From the NCBI RefSeq assembly GCF_026745355.1, contig NC_079206.1:3217800-3281799 (forward strand): a stretch of 64,000 bases of DNA, in the 5' to 3' direction. The DNA comes from Beta vulgaris subsp. vulgaris (Eukaryota > Streptophyta > Magnoliopsida > Caryophyllales > Amaranthaceae). Each line of letters starts with the position of its first letter. Position 1 is the first letter of the stretch. The notes beneath the pieces are model-generated. The model did no database searches, was not told the DNA's origin, and saw only the letters and a list, made by a program, of their open reading frames with translations. Made by a program: the position numbers and the translations under genes. This document shows, one piece after another, positions 10,460 through 20,500 of this stretch.

Positions 10460-11343
10460 TAGGGGTGTAAGTGAATTGGACTGGATTGGACTTTGCCAAA
10501 TTCAAATCCAGTCCAAAGTTTTTTGGACTCGAGAAATCGAGTCCAAGTCCGATCCGAATATTTTTTGAGTCCAGTCCAATCAAGTCCGATAGTTTTTTCT
10601 TGAGTCCGAATCCAGTCCAGTCTAGTCCGATTATTATATCTTTTTTCCCGATTTAGATTCAATGATTCACAACGTTTTTTGAGATGCTTGAGCATTTGAC
10701 ATCTAATTCAATTATCAATATCCACAAATTAGATTGAAAAGCTTAAATTAAAGTAAAATAATATGAATAATAAAAAGTTGAATTAGATGCTTACCTTGAT
10801 CTAAGTTGAGAGGAAGCAGAGAGACTGAGAATTAATTTGAGGGAGAAATAGAGAATGCGAGAGTCGATACAGCAAGGTCGAAAGAAAATGAAGAGTAAGA
10901 GGAAGTGAGTAGTAAGGACTAAGGAGTGAAGTGAGCTAAAATTAGTCGGCTACTAGCCTACTATTGCTGTACTACTAGTATAATTTCCTTATTCAACAAA
11001 TGGAGCTAAGTGTAATAGTCTGGCGCCAAGTAAAATTGTCTGGCGCTAGTTGAAATATTTGAAGAGGGAAGATTGAAAACTCCAAAATTTTAAAAATATT
11101 ATTAATTTTTTTTAATGTATACATTATATATGTATTAAATATATATTATATATAAATATATTTTTGGACTGGACTGGACTTATTGGACTCCAAAGGGATG
11201 AGTCCAAATCCAGTCCAAAAATATTTGGACTCGAAAATTTGAGTCCGAGTCCAGTCCGAAAAATTTTCAGTCCAATCTAATCCGACAAGTTTGGACTGGA
11301 CTGGATTGGACTCTAAACTTTTCGTAGGCCACTTACACCCCTA
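10460..11343. mobile_element. hAT non-autonomous element with perfect 8-bp target duplication
   Basis: The element begins TAGGGGTGTAAGTG and ends CACTTACACCCCTA, exact inverted repeats. It is flanked by perfect 8-base duplications CTTGGAGT (10452-10459 and 11344-11351). Dense subterminal repeats of GGACT/AGTCC words occupy the outer 200 bases on each side, as expected of transposase-binding sites in hAT elements. The 884-base body has no transposase frame. Confidence 0.9.
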
Positions 11344-11351
11344 CTTGGAGT

Positions 11352-12308
11352 ATATCTGTATATGTGATATATAATGATATTATTGTTGCATGTCTCGGCA
11401 AAACTTTCAATCTCATTGCCCTCTGATGCAAGAGAAAGTTGCTAGATCGCGGGCTAAGGTCTTCTTTTGCTCGGAAACAATAACAGATACTTCATTCTAA
11501 ACAATATTAGAAATTTAGAATGATATATATGAATTCTGGAACTGGAAGGTCATATTAAAAATTATCTGAGTTGTTACGAAAGGAGTATATTTTCTGATTC
11601 GTGAATTGAGAATATTATTATGTTTACGATACGTAAAGAGTTAGATATTGATTTTTATGGCTTCCAAGAAGCATTTTTATAGCAGCCCAATTATTTTCTT
11701 CCCTTTGTTATTGATTTTTCCTTCTGGTCCGACATGACGTTCTAGGTTGGCCTTCTCGATAGGGGATGCCTAATTTGTTCTCTCCTTGTTTAGAAAAAAC
11801 ATAAAGAGTTACATATTGTATGTGGATGAAACTTAGGTGCCATATACCATATATTAAACACGAGCCTTATAGAGAATATAAAACGGATCTCTAATCCCAT
11901 ATTATTAAAAACTAATTTAATTTTTGTATTAAAAATGGTTGAAAAATGAATTAACTTTCTTAAATACTTCATTGTTATTTTCATTTGTAGCAAGGAGACA
12001 ACTTAGATTTAGAAGAATATATAGTAAAGATATACCAAGGATAAAACTAGAATAAGCTATGAAATTTGAAAAAAAAAGCATATAGATTAGCTGCAAAATT
12101 TTTGAATTAACATATATTTTTTCCATCTTAACTCAAAGAATTTAAAAAGTAAGAAAATAAAATATAGGTGGGCCCCTTAAAATTGTGGGTCCTGAATGAT
12201 CACTCACTTTGGTCATTTGTGTAAACCCCTCCGAATACTTCTCAATCACCATTAACTTGTCAGATGTAAAGATTGACTTCAATTCACAATCTTTTTTCCA
12301 GCCATTGC
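11352..12308. other. AT-rich intergenic DNA, no gene seen
   Basis: Roughly 950 bases of AT-rich sequence with only short chance frames. I see no splice-compatible coding blocks, RNA gene or complete repeat. Confidence 0.35.
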
Positions 12309-12318
12309 TAATGGTTGA

Positions 12319-12533
12319 TGGGTTTTTTTATTTTTTTATTAGGAAATTAAGTCAGCCCAAGGGCTAACCCCTATAAGGCTACTAGTCTGTAGGAAACACC
12401 AACACATTGGCTGGTAAAACATGCATAGCATGCTAAGGAAATACCCCAACATAATGCTGGGGGTAAGGATCGAACCCCTGACCTCAGGGGCCAAGGGGGA
12501 GCGCTCTACCCACTTAAAATAACTCCTATCCTT
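12319..12533 (-). mobile_element. tRNA-derived SINE with target duplication
   Basis: Read on the minus strand, an A-box-like AAGTGGGTAGAGC is followed by a B-box GGGGTTCGATCC. The 3' end is A-rich, seen as T-rich 12319-12340 on the plus strand. The direct repeats TAATGGTTGA at 12309-12318 and 12534-12543 are the target-site duplication. A second, shorter copy of the same family lies at 34308-34420. Confidence 0.85.
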
Positions 12534-12568
12534 TAATGGTTGAATTGCTTCTTTTATTTTGCTCAGAA

Positions 12569-12570
<2 letters not shown>

Positions 12571-12610
<40 letters not shown>

Positions 12611-12640
12611 TATATATATAATATTAATATATATATATAT
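12571..12640. repeat. TA microsatellite
   Basis: A long TA dinucleotide tract borders the left end of the FAS1-carrying TIR element. A second TA tract lies at its right border (about 14085-14114). Confidence 0.8.
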
Positions 12641-12802
12641 GAACAAGATCTTGTGAAAACCACTCCTAGACTGAAAACATCCAATCTTGACCGTCCGATT
12701 TCGCTTGGTTTTTATTAACCGTCAGATCTCGTCATTGAGCTTGGTCATCTACAACTACTAGAAGCACAAGACTTTCTCTCTCTTACCCCTCCTTTCTCAC
12801 CG

Positions 12803-13217
12803 GCAATTTTCTCTAACCTCATCTCAACTTCCATAGCAGACCTCTCTCTCTTACTCTCGAATCCGCCATTTTCGCTCTCCAAGCTAATGGCTTCGACCTC
12901 TTCGGTAACTCAACCTCTCCATTCAAATCCTTTCTCACAAATATAACTCAACCTCAGTCAACAATGGCGTCGGCCGCCATGGATTCACCTTTCTTCGACT
13001 CACGTTTGCAGAGCTTCACAATGTTTCTCTCTCCTCAAATCCTTACCTTGAGACTCTTGCGCCAAGCCATGTCGTCTTCGTCACTTCTTCTGGTCGCCGA
13101 TTCGTCGCCATTGATGGAGTTCGCGTCTCTTCTCTTGACCTCTACTTGAGGTCTGACGTCGCCGTTCATGGCCTTGACGGAATTCTCGTTTTCTCAAACG
13201 AATTATCTCTGTTTTGA
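12803..13217 (+). pseudogene. Fasciclin-like arabinogalactan protein fragment (FAS1), frameshifted
   Basis: Reading across three frames gives a coherent FAS1-type sequence: AIFSNLISTSIADLSLLLSN, then AIFALQANGFDLFGNSTS and FKSFLTNITQPQSTMASAAM. After another shift it gives TFAELHNVSLSSNPYLETLA, VTSSGRRFVAIDGVRVSSLD, and DVAVHGLDGILVFSNELSLF before TGA. The order (N-terminal helix, S-M region, late V-hydrophobic-H motif VAVHGLDGIL) fits a fasciclin-like arabinogalactan protein of the FLA19-21 group. Two frameshifts and loss of the rest of the protein show it is not functional. A frame at 12964-13149 is part of this remnant, not a separate gene. Confidence 0.7.
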
Positions 13218-13710
13218 TTATTGATTGAGGTTGAATAATTTTAAATTTCTCTGTTTTCTGGTTTGAGAGTTATGTGATTTGATGAGTAATTGTTAATTTT
13301 ATGATAATTTTGAGCTCATTTTGTTCATCATTTTCAGAGCTTCAACTGAATTTTTGAATCTAGTAATTTTCGATCGAAATTGCGAAGAGATCTTCATTTT
13401 TCGTTCAATTTTGGAATATTCTTATGGATTTTTATTGGATTGCTCAATTTTGGATTCATATTAGATGCTTTTTTTAGGCTATTAACATTCATTCTTCTTG
13501 ATTTTTCTTTTATTCTTGTTAAATGTTATTTAATTTTCAATAGCTCGAATATTGAAAATAAAGCATACTCTTCTATTCTTCTAATTGTAATTGTCAAATT
13601 ACGTGATTGTTGTCGGTGATTTGATTTTTGACTTGTGAATTTTTGGTGGATTTTGGTGTAGATTCGTTGAAAATTTAAAAGTTACCCTATATCAAGTTTT
13701 TTATTAGTTT

Positions 13711-13877
13711 CCAAAGTATTGTTATTAGTTGCTGTTTTAAAGCTATTTGTTACCCCCCTCTCACTGACATATATTTGGCGAAATTCATACAAAGTATTGT
13801 TATTAGTTGCCAAAGTATTGTGATTAGTTGCTGTTTTAAAGCTATTTGTTACCCCCCTCTCACTAACATATATTTCA
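13711..13877 (+). repeat. Two-copy direct repeat inside the FAS1-carrying element
   Basis: CCAAAGTATTG to ACATATATTT occurs at 13711-13779 and again at 13810-13877 with two differences. Both copies contain TGCTGTTTTAAAGCTATTTG. Confidence 0.8.
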
Positions 13878-14086
13878 AGGTAAAAAGTTACCTTAAAAGT
13901 GGTAATATTTACTCTTATAATAAATTAAGTTACCTTTGAAATATATAGAACTATCCTTAATATAATAAAGTTATCCCAAAACTGACAAAAGTTACTCTAA
14001 AAGTGTTAAAAGTTACCCTAAAAGGGTTAAAAGTTACTTTGTTTTCAGTTTTCAACCTAAGAGTGGTTTTCAGCGGATCCTTCCCC

Positions 14087-14560
14087 TATATATATATATA
14101 CATATATATATATAGCGTTATCCCGACGCACATATTCATTCATTAATCTCTAAAGATTAACTACCTCCATTTCTTATTAATCTACACATGTTGTATGTTG
14201 GTAGTATTCACATAATTCAATTTGACTATTATTTGTGATTTATACTAAGAAAAGAAGTCATGTGAGATCTTGTTATTTTTATCTCAACACATTTTATAAC
14301 TTTTACTTGTTCATAAATAAATACATTAATGATCAAAGCTTTACATATATAAGCGCAAGAATCGAATTGTGTAGATACAACAAAACAGAGGTACGTAGTA
14401 TATCGAATATGGATATCAATAATAAGATATAGATTATTGAATCAAAATTGTTAGCAAAAAATGTACGAACCTATAAATTATTTTAACAAAAAGAAACCCT
14501 AAGAAAAAGGTGTATAAAGAACAAAAGAATTTTCTGAAACTCAAAAGGCAACTAACAACT
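14087..14560. other. Spacer downstream of the LEA_2 gene
   Basis: AT-rich DNA following the TA tract, including the presumed 3' UTR of the minus-strand LEA_2 gene. No AATAAA is seen on the minus strand close to the stop. A plus-strand frame at 14235-14432 has no recognisable domain. Confidence 0.35.
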
Positions 14561-15241
14561 TTAACAGACTAATTCTTGGACTAATTCCCTTCTCAAATCA
14601 ACATCAATAGTACAATTCATCAATGCAATGGTATGAAATTTAAGCTTCTTCAACAAGTGAACCTTACCCTTTAACATACTATAACTCATGAACTCCAAGT
14701 ACCCTAAATTTAAATCACTCTTAAGCTTCTTATTGATATGATCATCCAATATTAACCCATTATTATGTGAAGAACTCAACATCATCTCAACATGAATCTC
14801 TTCTTCTCCCCTCGCCGCGATTCGGCCAGTTCTAAACTTGAGCTCAGAAGAACCAACTACAGTCGCATTCTCATAAATCATAATTATTGTCATATTGTTG
14901 CTAAGAGGATCAAGTTCTAAGTGCCCAAAATTGTGGTTCTTTAGAGAAATAATCATATGTGTTGTGATATTAAAAGAAGGTTTAGAAAAGTTATACTTTA
15001 GGGATTCTATGTTAATGGACTTTATTGTTAGGGTTGGATGTTTGATTTTTATAACTGATGCAAAAACCAAGAAACTTAAAGTTAGGAGTACTAAGAAAAA
15101 AACGAAATAAACCAAACACTTGCTGTTTTTTTTATCTTTATTTGGTTTATATGGGGGTGAAAAGATGGTTGTTGGAAATTGTTGAGTGTTTCCTTGGAAG
15201 GTTTTTGTGGGTGTGAACGACATTGGTAGGGTTTTTGACAT
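14561..15241 (-). CDS. LEA_2 / NHL-type membrane protein, At1g64065-like
   Basis: A single-exon gene of 226 residues from the chosen ATG at 15241. A basic, proline-containing cytosolic tail (KPNKDKKNSK) precedes one strong transmembrane segment (CLVYFVFFLVLLTLSFLVFA, about residues 45-64). A luminal or apoplastic LEA_2 (WHy-type) beta domain follows, with ISLKNHNFGHLELDPLSNNM and a late MNCTIDVDL. Length and layout match the Arabidopsis late-embryogenesis-abundant protein At1g64065 and its NDR1/HIN1-like relatives, whose biochemical role is not established. The open frame extends upstream to an ATG at 15337. A TATATAAA box on the minus strand at 15283-15276 lies inside that extension, so I start at 15241 (context AAGATGT); 15223 is a second candidate. 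The gene lies between MAKR2 and RBOHF as in Arabidopsis. Confidence 0.85.
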   Translation of the reverse strand: MSKTLPMSFTPTKTFQGNTQQFPTTIFSPPYKPNKDKKNSKCLVYFVFFLVLLTLSFLVFASVIKIKHPTLTIKSINIESLKYNFSKPSFNITTHMIISLKNHNFGHLELDPLSNNMTIIMIYENATVVGSSELKFRTGRIAARGEEEIHVEMMLSSSHNNGLILDDHINKKLKSDLNLGYLEFMSYSMLKGKVHLLKKLKFHTIALMNCTIDVDLRRELVQELVC

Positions 15242-15275
15242 CTTACTTACGAGAAGAAAGGGTTTTGGGGAAGTG

Positions 15276-15283
15276 TTTATATA
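15276..15283 (-). promoter_or_regulatory. TATA box candidate for the LEA_2 gene
   Basis: TATATAAA on the minus strand, 34 bases before the ATG at 15241 and 52 before that at 15223. Transcription would then begin about 10-30 bases before these codons. This argues against the longer reading frame from 15337. Confidence 0.5.
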
Positions 15284-15654
15284 CGCAAGAGGAAAGAGAG
15301 TTCGAGTCATGGTAGGAAAAGAATGAAAAATTATCATGAAATCATACTTCCAAATTCCAATAGAGGAACAACTTAGTACGGGGATATCGTTTTGAACAAT
15401 CTGTAGTATGTAATGCCTATTTTTGCCTATTTCGTTTAGGTTAATGAGAAGGGTTTACCCTTTTAGATTAATTATTAGAATAGGCTGTCTAATTTTAATA
15501 TAAAATTAGACGAATTGTATTGAATTTTTCTAACAAGCCCATTACATTTGATTCTAACCAACACTATTTTAGTTATCTCTTTTCTTCTCCTTCCTTTTTT
15601 TTTTGTTTCTTGATTATTGACCTACAACAAATAATTTCAAGGTATTTTACCGAA

Positions 15655-15785
15655 CGGATTAAAATAGTCATTAAACGGATTAAACTAGTCACTGAATGGA
15701 TTAAAGAATATCATTATTGAATACATTAAAAGGGTCACAAAATAGATTAATCTGGTCCCTAATAGATTAAACTAGTCGCTATATT
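15655..15785 (+). repeat. Degenerate ~21-bp minisatellite
   Basis: About six diverged units resembling GGATTAAACTAGTCACTGAA follow one another, e.g. CGGATTAAAATAGTCATTAAA then CGGATTAAACTAGTCACTGA. The unit length drifts between 19 and 25 bases. Confidence 0.7.
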
Positions 15786-16084
15786 GAAAATGGTGGCATA
15801 TTCTCCTCTTAATATTGGGCTTGGGCCGTGCCTAATTTTAAGTTAAAAATTAGGTGGTCTCTTACAAGACCAACTAACCCTTTTAATTTATTTATACCGC
15901 CATATTTTGTATAGTTGTACTTTCTCTACTCAAAGATAATATAATTAGTTTTCTCCTTCTTGTGAACGTAATTGACACATTGTCCGTGAACCACCTTAAA
16001 TTTATGTGTTGATTATTCTTTATTTCTTTGTTGTTTATTTGCTTTCATTACGAAAATTATATATCGTCAAAAATAATAAAGAGA

Positions 16085-16445
16085 AGTGCATTGATCAAGA
16101 GACAAAGTGTCCATAAGTACATACAGAGCTACATTTTTAGGACAATGATTTTCCCAAACTTGTTTCACTCCAAACTACACAACTCTAACAAGATTATGGC
16201 CAACAATATTCCCATCTCTTTTAACATGAACAAAACTAATGGAATTAAAATCATTACACGTCTCAAGAACACCACCTAGTATAGTGTTCAGGTCTGAAAA
16301 GAACAAAGCGGCTCTTGTTAACCTTGTCGTGACCACGTCCAGATCCAACTCAATTATCACATTTGTGAGACTATATGTGGTATATGGATGGTTTTGCACT
16401 CGGCCACCTCCAGGGGGCCAAAATGCACGGACTCTGGTTAGAAAA
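16085..16445 (-). pseudogene. LINE remnant, RNase H (RVT_3) region
   Basis: The minus-strand frame 16399-16175 encodes LDLDVVTTRLTRAALFFSDL and then FNSISFVHVKRDGNIVGHNL, the end of the RVT_3 RNase H domain of plant LINEs. HVKRDGNIVGHNLVRVV is the usual last helix; an A of the canonical AHNLA motif is changed here. Beyond the stop, F-GVKQVWENHCP continues the typical LINE ending. Upstream on the minus strand there are traces of a WPPPG-type linker. It is too short to be active. Confidence 0.75.
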
Positions 16446-17516
16446 TATTATAATAGCTAGTGTAAAATATAATACAACATGCAAAAGTACAAAAGTACAA
16501 AAGTTAATCTGATTATGATATTGTTTTATACAATTTTTTCACCAAGTACCCCCGAGTTTCCAAAAAATTAACGTGGTCCCCTCCCAGTTTTCAAAATACA
16601 CATAATACCCCTAAGTTTAAATAATAATTCACGTGTTACTCTCAAATACCTTTAACGACTAACAGCGTTAACTGTCGTAAGTCATTAACCCTAATTTTTT
16701 TGTTTTAAACCCTAATTAGAACAATTATCTAGTACAGAATAGAAGAACAGAAGAACAGAGAAATTCATGAGAAAATAGGTGCACTATTATTAACTACATC
16801 TTTCTTGTACCATTTACATATCTGTCACTGAATTAGCACTCAGAGGAACATTCTGATTTCTAGGCGCTCATAAGACACATAATTATTCATGGAAGACAAA
16901 AAAAAGGGGTAGCAAAAATGTTAACAACAAAAGTGGTATAAACCCACATATATAATCCTTTCAACTGTGTTTGTCTCCAAAATTGTGCCTCATCTACACC
17001 CGCATAAAACATCACTTTCCTTTTCTACAACTTGATGCAATAGCTATGGTAAGCCAAACTTGTACAAATTCTGTAGCTTACTTGCAGATATCTCACACGA
17101 TTCAGCTTCAAATTTCCATTCACTTGACCACATGATTTATTTACATTCCCATTTCTCTGGTAGTCCAACCAATCCCTATATTTGCTACTAAATACTTGGC
17201 ATATATTGATCATGAAAATCATCAAAATTTTAAAAAAATTAGAAAAGAAACTAGAAAGATACAAGGGGAATCAATACATCTTCCCTTATACTTCCAGCCC
17301 TATTCAAGACTGTACATAATTCTATCTTCTCAGTGTTATCTTTGCCTCTTTACTTTTCTTGTTCTTCCTTTGTATCTACTTCATATAATTTAGGATAAAG
17401 AAAAAAGTAAAAGGTATATGTATGTTCTGAATTCTGATCCTCTGGTAGAAGCAGGAAGGGCCGAGGCGTATAAATATTGCTGAAGAAGTGGAAGGTAACA
17501 TCACTTGGGAGACTTC
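16446..17516. other. Spacer and probable 3' UTR of RBOHF
   Basis: No coding blocks are seen. The part from about 17200 to 17516 directly follows the RBOHF stop on the minus strand and probably includes its 3' UTR. No canonical AATAAA is visible on that strand. Short frames here do not resemble proteins. Confidence 0.35.
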
Positions 17517-20500
17517 TTAGAAGTTCTCCTTGTGGAATTCAAACTTTGTTGTACCTCTTTGATTGTACTCATTGCATAGTACCTTCAATTCTTTGGCCAA
17601 GATTGGTGCACCACAGTAGAAAACACCTGCTCCCAAGATTCAAGCAATCATCAATGACCGAAGTCAGGTCAAAATTTTACTCCTACTTAAGAATGAAAGA
17701 GTTGTTAAGAGCTTGAACTCATATGAGCACCCTCCTAATTGGCTAGCTACTTGATCTTATAAACATATCCTTCAACAACAAGGACAAAGCCCTAATCCCA
17801 AAAATTGGGTCCATTGTATGATACTTCCTCCGTTCCATAATAAGTGAAACACTTCTCTAAAAAAACTCTCACATAAAAGAGAGAAGTATTTAACTTATTA
17901 TGGAACGGAGGAAGTATTTTGGTTCACAGAGTGATGTAGACAGGATTTGATGCCACAGTTTGTCACATAAAGCATAAGACTTTACCAACTTAGTTATCTG
18001 GCATCCACATAATCCTTAATCCCATAGATCAGGTACATCCGAAATTGAGTTTCTCAATTTACCAGAAAGGTCGTGCTTACATATGTTCAAGCTTGAAGTT
18101 CAGATTTCGCCCCATCAAAACAGTTCAAAGTTTAAATCAAAAAGAAAAAATAAATAAGAAATGCTCTCTCAAAATTCTGCCAGCTCACCTATTCTAGCAT
18201 TTGCATGCTTGGAACCTATCTTAGATAGAACCTTTTTCCAATTCGGCCTTGCGAAATGGGTACGGACCTGTCAGAAAAATGAACATTAGGGGAAGTTAAC
18301 ATTTAGAATCACAAACAAGATCTGACAAACATTGTCTGAGGCAGCAGGAGTAAGTGAGTAACTAAAAAACAGGCAAGGGGAACATTGCTTAACAGCAAGA
18401 TACTAGAAAATATTGAGAAAATGGCATGATATTGTATATACCTTGGTGCCAGAAACAATATCTACCCCATTTTTGGCATGGTTGAGTGCTGCCACCATAG
18501 TGATTAGTGCTGAGCGTGCATCTCCTTCCTCGTATACACTGGTCAAGTAGTTGTGCATTTCAATCACACCCTGCCAAAAACCAGCAAACTCATAAGACCA
18601 CTACTAAAGTTCAATAGAAATGAAATGGAACTTTGGGTTGTCAGATTTACCCTCTGATCAAGCTCAGCAACTTCATTCATGACCCCTCTGAACCAATCAA
18701 ATGATCCTTGTTCCTTAGTTACCCAGTAGAAGTAGGCATTTGTGGTCCTCAAGGGCTTCTTTTGCTTTGGGGAGATATCATTGAGATCTGGTACAGGGTA
18801 AAGATCGGCAGCCTTTTCCTGATAATTAAAAAGTAGACAGCATATGTCAAAATTGGCTATCACACTTGCGTAAATGATGAGGGGTCAAATTATGCAATAA
18901 TGCCATTATGGACTTGAAGAACATATACTAGAGGTGGGAACATTGAGGGACTTGGGACTTCTCAAGTATTAGAGAAATTTTGTTATACAATGCCTTTAAG
19001 CTTAGAGATCAGAAAGTACGCACTTCCTCCTCCTCCTTTTTGACTATGTTGTTAAGCAGATCCTTCAGGATACTAATGAATGGTGTTGCTCCAATACCAA
19101 GACCAACAAGGAGAAGAACATCATATTTACGGTAATCTTGTGCTGGAGCACCATATGGCCCGTCTATCAGCAACTTTGGCAAACTGAAACAAAGAATTGA
19201 ATCTCAGATTACTTATAATCTCTTACAATAACAAGTTAAGATCAAGAAAAGTAGCAGTTTAGCAATGACCTTTTCTTTGTCGTTTCATCAGCTCTAAGAA
19301 GTCCACTCCTTCCAGGTACAGGTTCCTCACAAGCATCTCCAAATACCTTCTGTAGTTCATGTGTCCAGTCACCAAGCTTGCGGACATGGATACTGAGGAA
19401 ATTATCTTCAGGAGCAGAAGTAATTGAAAATGGGTGCCTAGAAGACGGTCATGATGAAATACAAAAGTTTATATCCCCAAAAAAAAAGAACCTTAAAAGG
19501 ATATTCTCACATAAATGTCACAGAAAGAAACATGTCCATTTTCCACATTTGCCACATACTATGTTAGAATAGAAAAACACTTAGGTTGAAGCTATGATAT
19601 TTCTAAGCCCAAGACTAGAAACTTCACATCTTGATACTAACTACTGAAAGCCAGTTATATACATCATGGAACATTTTTATACACCTTTTCCAAAAGATTA
19701 ATGTAGCATTCTTACTGTGATCTGGAGTGCAAAATGAGATAAAATTATCCTGGAAAGAAAGAAACATCCACCAAAAACAATTGGGAGTTGAAGAGATATT
19801 AGTATTTGCTTACCATTCGAAGGGGGAAACAGCAGGGCACTGCACAAACATGTACTGTCCACTTTTGTACCGAAATTGCGATGGCTTTGACATTTGCAGT
19901 GTAAGAACATTTCCTGGATAAATTGCCACCTAAATTGACGAGAATATAAAGGAAGACAAGTTATCGCTTCCGGAATCTAATATCCTAAATGTTGATGCAA
20001 GCAGCAATTTTTAATGCCACAGTTAGCTTTCGTAAAACAGCAGTAAACAACAGTTAATCTAACCTTCAAAAGACGGACAGAGTATAATCCAGATCGAAAG
20101 AATCTTAGAGTCCTTTCCCCGGCATAAATCAAAACCGGAATAGCGATATACATCCATGTCTGCAATCATACAAATCACTAGGTAATTAGTACAGAATAAT
20201 AAGAGTGAATGAAATGAAAGGAAAAGTAAATGGAAGAATGGTCACAGAAAAACTACCGTCATTTTGTACCATTTCTTGACAAGATAAAGCTTTATCCCAT
20301 GGATGAACAAACAAATATAGACAATGACCAGAAGGTGGTGTGAATACCAGAAGGCATTATATCCTGTGAGTCTATCAAAAGGCTTAGGCAGCTTTATTAG
20401 GCCACGTCTAAAATATCGAGTTGCCAGAACAAAAGCAATTGCCATCAAAACGACCATAATGACTCCTGTTATACCCTCAATACTTCGCACTATTTCTCCA

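Larger units (their letters stand above)
12641..14086. mobile_element. TIR element that captured a FAS1 gene fragment (Pack-type)
   Basis: The left end (12641-12678) contains GTGAAAACCACTCCTAG and the right end contains its inverted counterpart CTAAGAGTGGTTTTCAGC. The match extends over about 35 bases with a few differences. TA tracts flank both ends, so insertion into a TA microsatellite is likely and a short duplication cannot be resolved. The interior holds a broken fasciclin-domain fragment (12803-13217), then T-rich intron-like DNA, a 99-base-period direct repeat (13711-13779 and 13810-13877), and a degenerate array of AAAAGTTACCCT words (about 13880-14040). No transposase is present. 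Confidence 0.6.

Noticed and set aside
12964..13149. Small serine-rich protein gene
   Set aside because: The frame lies within a frameshifted FAS1 fragment, and the neighbouring frames give better family matches on both sides.
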